NCBI GenBank assembly: GCA_030584085.1
Contig: CP129490.1
Span: 3,009,511 to 3,073,510 of the forward strand
Length of the DNA: 64,000 nt
Direction: 5' to 3'
Source of the DNA: Melioribacteraceae bacterium
GTDB lineage: Bacteria; Bacteroidota; Ignavibacteria; Ignavibacteriales; Melioribacteraceae
In this document: piece after piece, positions 61,101-64,000 of the stretch
Numbering within the stretch: the stretch's first letter is position 1
How the letters are laid out: each line of letters begins with the position of its first letter
The notes under the pieces: model-generated
Told to the model about the DNA's origin: nothing
The model's input: the letters and a program-made list of their open reading frames with translations, nothing else
The model's database searches: none
Position numbers and translations under genes: made by a program

Positions 61101-61625
61101 TCCCGATTTAGTCATTTCAACGGGAGTGTTATTAACAACTAAAGATATATTAGCTCTAATTTTTTCGGATATTTCGTTTAAGAGTTTCTCTGTAATTACT
61201 TTCCCATAATAGTATGTGTTTTCTTCTCTAACATCATACTTTAAAATAATGTTAGGGTTATCACTTAGAAATTGCATAAGCGTCAAGTTTTTACTTCTTA
61301 CATTAAGATTCTTACTTCCACTAAAGGAATTAAAATCAATTTGGGAATCATTTATCAACGTAAATATAAAATCAAGATGAGGGCTTTCATTTTCAATGCG
61401 GTAATTTGGTTGTTGTGATCTTACAATTCTGTTAAAACTGTTTTCAATTTCTTCTACAGTTAATTGAAAATTGAAAATGAAATCGTTTGTTGAATTAAGA
61501 ATACTTTGGTTTTGCTGAGTTGTAATAATTTTATTGGTAAGTGAAAAATATACAATTGTTGATGAGACGGTTATAATAACAACAATTGTAAATGTTAGTA
61601 ATAATAATCTGGCATTAATTTTCAT
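58167..61625 (-). CDS. Large membrane-bound hybrid histidine kinase
   Basis: 1152 residues. Helix 1 (about 7-29), a periplasmic sensor of about 210 residues, helix 2 (about 243-266), HAMP (to about 320, ISNLSYAAEIIGQGNLDHRV), a GAF domain (about 330-470), coiled coil, HisKA with ITHELKTPLNSIIGLSD, HATPase with LLNNAIKFTDEG, DTGIGID and HDGTGLGLSICKR, then two poorly conserved receiver-like segments (about 765-1010, acid pocket missing), and a complete receiver (about 1030-1150, VLIVDDDKDTLF, DLILLDIMMPKMDGF, ITKPID). It autophosphorylates in response to a periplasmic signal and can relay to its own receiver, to the single-domain regulator upstream (4-bp overlap) or the REC-DHp protein downstream. 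Confidence 0.88.
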   Translation of the reverse strand: MKINARLLLLTFTIVVIITVSSTIVYFSLTNKIITTQQNQSILNSTNDFIFNFQLTVEEIENSFNRIVRSQQPNYRIENESPHLDFIFTLINDSQIDFNSFSGSKNLNVRSKNLTLMQFLSDNPNIILKYDVREENTYYYGKVITEKLLNEISEKIRANISLVVNNTPVEMTKSGVNQVYLPALLDAIEYLKYKNRFDIYSGNYESYDFYATLYVPSSLLAKDYKLGFIIYNPPKEVQEFRSNTGLIAIIITTSGIALALILVLLFTSKLRVQISNLSYAAEIIGQGNLDHRVPVDSKDELGKLGIAFNKMLDELKAQKEAEKEYTEFITLLNQQPKLHEIADAAIQKIVKATGISFGVLYLVEGKDRLRKIASHGISIGVSESNNNFDYYRNAIDQKDIIEFKFKKNLPVIKTGIAEIRIKYTLIIPIIYGNDVVAVIELASEEIPEKEIKSYLINIREQLAIGIINGAAVERLEELVENLKKLNIEYENQNKELRELHHELKIKADELNLERIKALESTKLKSQFLTNITHELKTPLNSIIGLSDLISKDELLIDTHKNRLNVIIRNGKKLLNLINNILEFSKAEAGKTIIKNEKFELHQFIEDLNSFVQPLVIEKGLNYICEVPKKSSVILFTDKSKLEQILINLLNNAIKFTDEGVIKLFISIESMHSLKIEVSDTGIGIDENDSKIIFEEFRQADGSISRQHDGTGLGLSICKRFAELLNGKFSLESEVGVGSKFTVLLPNIIQSDYESYQLNESDIQLTKRSLILEENKTDKKLIGDYLLLNDFQIIEYDDKSSLISYIKQNYISTVIINQNYNNNQGWEILKSIKSSNEVKNVKVIMVSTFNEKNYGYGLAVYDYINYDQLKYSSERYIKKLSLETDNKLPKIISLLKDDELKQTIANVQNVKSISQNNFINNVSGSFDGSQPDFVFLELDRKSIEIIDIIKHERSTRKIQFVLVFNNESETREIVNQLNKYTLNRKHHVIDVLKIIRDRLKIAENELAKAKLLIDETIPSVQKEIEVNTINNVKVLIVDDDKDTLFTVGEIVQSLGYNPLFAKNGVECILTLKHEVPDLILLDIMMPKMDGFETLKEIRKHNEYKNIPVVALTAYAMLDDKDIIDKSGFDDIITKPIDILAITSKLNKLFVNRI

Positions 61626-61987
61626 TGCGTTCTTTGAAGTACTTTTCTGATTGTAATAATAAGATCGTCAAGATCATATGGTTTACTTACAAAATCAGAA
61701 GCACCCAATTTCGCTGAATCAATCGCACTTTTAACATCAGCATATGCCGTTAAAACAATTACCTTTACGTTCATCCCGTATTCCCTCAACTTATTGAGAA
61801 CGTAAAACCCGTCTTTCTCGGGCATTTTTAGATCAAGAAGAACTAGATCAACTTTATTTGCGGAGAGAAATTTAATTGCAGATTCGGCACTATTTTCAGT
61901 ACTAACATTATAGCCGATTTCTTTCAATTCATCGGAAAGAGCTTCGCAAAGATTTATGTCATCATCTACTATTAATAGAGACTCCAC
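61622..61987 (-). CDS. Single-domain response regulator
   Basis: 121 residues: only a receiver, with LLIVDDDINLCEAL, phospho-Asp in VDLVLLDLKMPEKDGF, Thr in VIVLTAY and Lys in DFVSKPYDLDDL. It resembles NtrC/AtoC-type receivers but has no output domain. It begins one base after the secretin stop and its end overlaps the hybrid kinase start by 4 bp, so it is probably a phosphorelay partner of that kinase, and may act through protein contacts. Confidence 0.92.
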   Translation of the reverse strand: MESLLIVDDDINLCEALSDELKEIGYNVSTENSAESAIKFLSANKVDLVLLDLKMPEKDGFYVLNKLREYGMNVKVIVLTAYADVKSAIDSAKLGASDFVSKPYDLDDLIITIRKVLQRTQ

Positions 61988-61988
61988 G

Positions 61989-63251
61989 TCAATCCTCGTC
62001 TTCGTCCTTTTTAGTTTTATACTGTTCTAATGATTTTTGTGCTTCGGTTCGAAAATCTTCCATAACTTCTCTTCCCTCCTTTTTCTCGGCAAGTCTCTCT
62101 TTTAATGTAGGAAGAATTTTCGCTTCTAATAGAATTATAGTTTCATTTTTTGTGTATTCTGTTTCATCATACCCAAAAATGTATCTTAAACCAAAAAACC
62201 ACCATGGCAAATCTTTCAATAATGGAATACCTCTTCTAACAAAGGATTCTGCGTTAACAATTAATCCACCTATTGCTGTTTTTTCTCCGTCAAGCATTAA
62301 AACTTCTGTGGAAGCGTTTGTTTTATTTATAATTGTAGAAAGTTCTGTGATTGTCGGAGCTGTGCTTCGTTCAGCATTAATTTTTAATAAAATATAGTTT
62401 ACACCTTCTTCATCGTATATGTAAGGAGTTATTTGCAAAATTGTTCCGGTTGGAACAAATACATCAATTACGTTGCCGGCAAAATCTCTTTGTTTGATGG
62501 AAATATCTTGGCCGATCTGAATTTTTCCCACATTTCCATCACGTACGGTTATTGAAGGTCTAGCAATAATTTCGCCCAAGTTTTCTTCTTCAAAAAATTT
62601 AAATACCCCTTCTGCGGTTCCGTCAAACTCGCCCATTGTGTATTCGGATTCCCAGTTCGTTGTAAAGTCCGGTGGAGATTGTTGCTGCTGCGTTGAACTT
62701 CCCCCGGTAGCTCCTCCTGTTGAAGTAGATGATTGGTCTTCTAGAAATGATTTAAAGTTTGCTCCTATGTTTAATCCACTTCTGGAAAGTAAAAATTGCC
62801 AATTTATTCCGCGTGATCTCATTTCCGTAATATTAGCTTCAAAAAATATTGCTGAAATTTTCACTTCGCGAGAGTCAACGGCAGCATATGTATCAGCCGA
62901 TCTTTCAATTTGTGAATCATCTTTTTTCTTGATAATTATTACTTCGGGCTTTTCTTCATAAGTGAGATTATTGTATTGAACAATTATTTTAAAAGCTTGT
63001 TTGAAATGCATGTTCTCAATCTTAATTCCAATCGGATCTGTAAATCCTGCAGTAGAGACTATTCTTTGACCGGTCGATTTTTCGCTAACCTTGTTGAGAA
63101 CTTCTATTGCTTGTTCGAATGGTATTTCTTCAGAAAGTGTAACAAGTTCAGCAGGGTTTTTATAATCACTCAACATTTTCTCAAGATCTTTTTGCCCTAA
63201 AATTGGGACTGACCAGATCATCATCAACAGTATTATAATTAACTTTTTCAT
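61989..63251 (-). CDS. Secretin (GspD/PilQ family)
   Basis: 420 residues, short for the family. Signal peptide (1-19), one N-domain (about 40-105, EKSTGQRIVSTAGFTDPIGIKIENMHFKQAFKIIVQ), a second small N-domain with VKISAIFFEANITEM, and the secretin barrel domain (about 210-400) with IIARPSITVRDGNVGKIQIGQ, and TEVLMLDGEKTAIGGLIVN followed by RRGIPLLKDLPWWFFGLRYIFG, the signature of this family. It forms the outer-membrane gate of a type II secretion/type IV pilus-like machine. It begins one base after the PilO-like gene and is followed by regulators. Confidence 0.85.
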   Translation of the reverse strand: MKKLIIILLMMIWSVPILGQKDLEKMLSDYKNPAELVTLSEEIPFEQAIEVLNKVSEKSTGQRIVSTAGFTDPIGIKIENMHFKQAFKIIVQYNNLTYEEKPEVIIIKKKDDSQIERSADTYAAVDSREVKISAIFFEANITEMRSRGINWQFLLSRSGLNIGANFKSFLEDQSSTSTGGATGGSSTQQQQSPPDFTTNWESEYTMGEFDGTAEGVFKFFEEENLGEIIARPSITVRDGNVGKIQIGQDISIKQRDFAGNVIDVFVPTGTILQITPYIYDEEGVNYILLKINAERSTAPTITELSTIINKTNASTEVLMLDGEKTAIGGLIVNAESFVRRGIPLLKDLPWWFFGLRYIFGYDETEYTKNETIILLEAKILPTLKERLAEKKEGREVMEDFRTEAQKSLEQYKTKKDEDED

Positions 63252-63252
63252 T

Positions 63253-64000
63253 TTATTTACTCACGTTTTTTTCTACTAAACTTAAACTGACTTTCTCAAT
63301 TATGCCGCCTTTGTTCAAAATAAAATGTACTTGACTATTTTGATAATCGATTTCCGTCAAGTAACCTAGATAAACTTCGTCACCTTCCCAAAGTAAATAA
63401 GTGTTTCCTTTTGCATCTGCTACAAATGCACCTTCAGGTATTAATGCAAGAAGTTGTCCGGTTTGAACATCAAGTAAATTATTGACATTCGGCGGTATTT
63501 CATTTCTTATAAGCGGATAGAATACATCATACAATGGATTTGCCGTCAATCGATTCTCTCTAAGAGTTGATGAAGCAAACCTGTCATTATCCGAAAAATA
63601 AACCGAAGCATCAAATTTGAACGAGACTAAGTAATGTGCAAATCCTTCTTGATCAACATTTACAAAATTGGAAACTGCTACATTCGATACTTTCTTAAGC
63701 TCTTTACTTTGCTCTATTGCATAAATCAGTTTATACAAATCATTGAATGTAGCTGTGCCTTCTACTGCATAAATAAATTTCTTAAAATGTGTTTCACTTT
63801 CTACACTTTTATAAGAAATATTCACAAATGATTGAGGAGAAAATCCGAAACTAACGTTATTCACGAAATCGAAAAATCTGGATTGTCTCAATACAACCGG
63901 GACATTATATTTTCTTAATGAAAGTATTGAATCGAGCTCTGCAGCTCTAGCTTGTAAAGTTAGTAGTTGATCTATCAGATCATCTGTGTTGTACGCATTT
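63253..64000 (-). CDS. PilO-like protein, 5' end outside the window
   Basis: The frame is open to the right edge, so this is the C-terminal part (about 248 residues visible). A first in-frame start at 63891 exists (TTG) but the reading frame continues upstream with coding-like sequence LIDQLLTLQARAAELDSILSL, a coiled coil as in PilO, which points to a longer protein. The core has a ferredoxin-like pattern (THFKKFIYAVEGTATFNDLYKLIYAIEQ), then a Pro/Asn-rich region and a small beta domain. PilO/GspM proteins connect inner-membrane components to the secretin; here the secretin gene follows after one base. The family assignment is tentative. Confidence 0.5.
   Translation of the reverse strand, partial: NAYNTDDLIDQLLTLQARAAELDSILSLRKYNVPVVLRQSRFFDFVNNVSFGFSPQSFVNISYKSVESETHFKKFIYAVEGTATFNDLYKLIYAIEQSKELKKVSNVAVSNFVNVDQEGFAHYLVSFKFDASVYFSDNDRFASSTLRENRLTANPLYDVFYPLIRNEIPPNVNNLLDVQTGQLLALIPEGAFVADAKGNTYLLWEGDEVYLGYLTEIDYQNSQVHFILNKGGIIEKVSLSLVEKNVSK

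Noticed and set aside
1-64000. Insertion sequences, prophage genes or CRISPR arrays
   Set aside because: No transposase, integrase, terminal inverted repeat or regularly spaced repeat was seen; the only direct repeats are the coding repeats listed.

Overview
The window is AT-rich DNA from a Gram-negative bacterium, most likely of the class Ignavibacteria or a close relative in the Bacteroidota/Chlorobiota/Ignavibacteriota group. The basis is inference: several secreted proteins end in a type IX secretion (T9SS) sorting domain with the NYPNPFNPST signature, there are PorV-type and FadL-type outer-membrane proteins, a TonB-dependent receptor with a carboxypeptidase-like N-terminal domain, a GWxTD-domain protein, and many genes have weak or no Shine-Dalgarno and use TTG or GTG starts. 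There are no insertion sequences, phage genes or CRISPR arrays.

1-19092: a carbohydrate-uptake locus. A LacI-family regulator (17094-18149, minus) is followed on the same strand by a sugar ABC importer (binding lipoprotein, two permeases, no ATPase), a GWxTD protein, a lipoprotein, a FadL-like porin, a T9SS-sorted protein with two CBM9-like domains, an alcohol-dehydrogenase-family enzyme, a TonB-dependent receptor, another T9SS-type protein, a PorV-like protein and the N-terminal third of a GH92 alpha-mannosidase-family enzyme that leaves the window. A TIM-barrel sugar isomerase/epimerase-like gene (18280-19092) is divergent. LacI-type operator sequences lie in the regulator's own promoter and just upstream of the binding-protein gene, with a third copy inside the start of the GWxTD gene.

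19343-29437: tRNA-Lys(UUU); a sigma54-type response regulator paired with a soluble hybrid histidine kinase; a PpiD/SurA-like foldase; an SSS-family symporter preceded by a 70-residue two-helix membrane protein, with a paralogue of that small protein 2.8 kb away between def and coaD; and a secreted beta-helix protein.

29461-40328 (all minus): hrcA-grpE-dnaJ, then a helix-hairpin-helix (ComEA-like) membrane protein with a disrupted 5' end, a pilin-like protein, a PilM-like protein, rsmD, and three secreted repeat or propeller proteins.

40521-54978: purM, a TatD-radical SAM fusion, dacB and prmA (plus strand); a MarR regulator and a YgjP-type metallopeptidase (minus); then a compact menaquinone operon menF-D-H-B-A-C-E with a convergent hotdog thioesterase that could supply the DHNA-CoA thioesterase step.

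55082-64000: a secreted MORN/YwqK-repeat protein, then a tight minus-strand operon of PilO-like protein (5' end off the window), secretin, single-domain response regulator, large hybrid histidine kinase, a receiver with an orphan histidine-phosphotransfer helix pair, and a saccharopine-dehydrogenase-like enzyme. Together with the PilM-like and pilin-like genes at 35-37 kb, this suggests a type IV pilus/type II secretion-like apparatus scattered over the chromosome.
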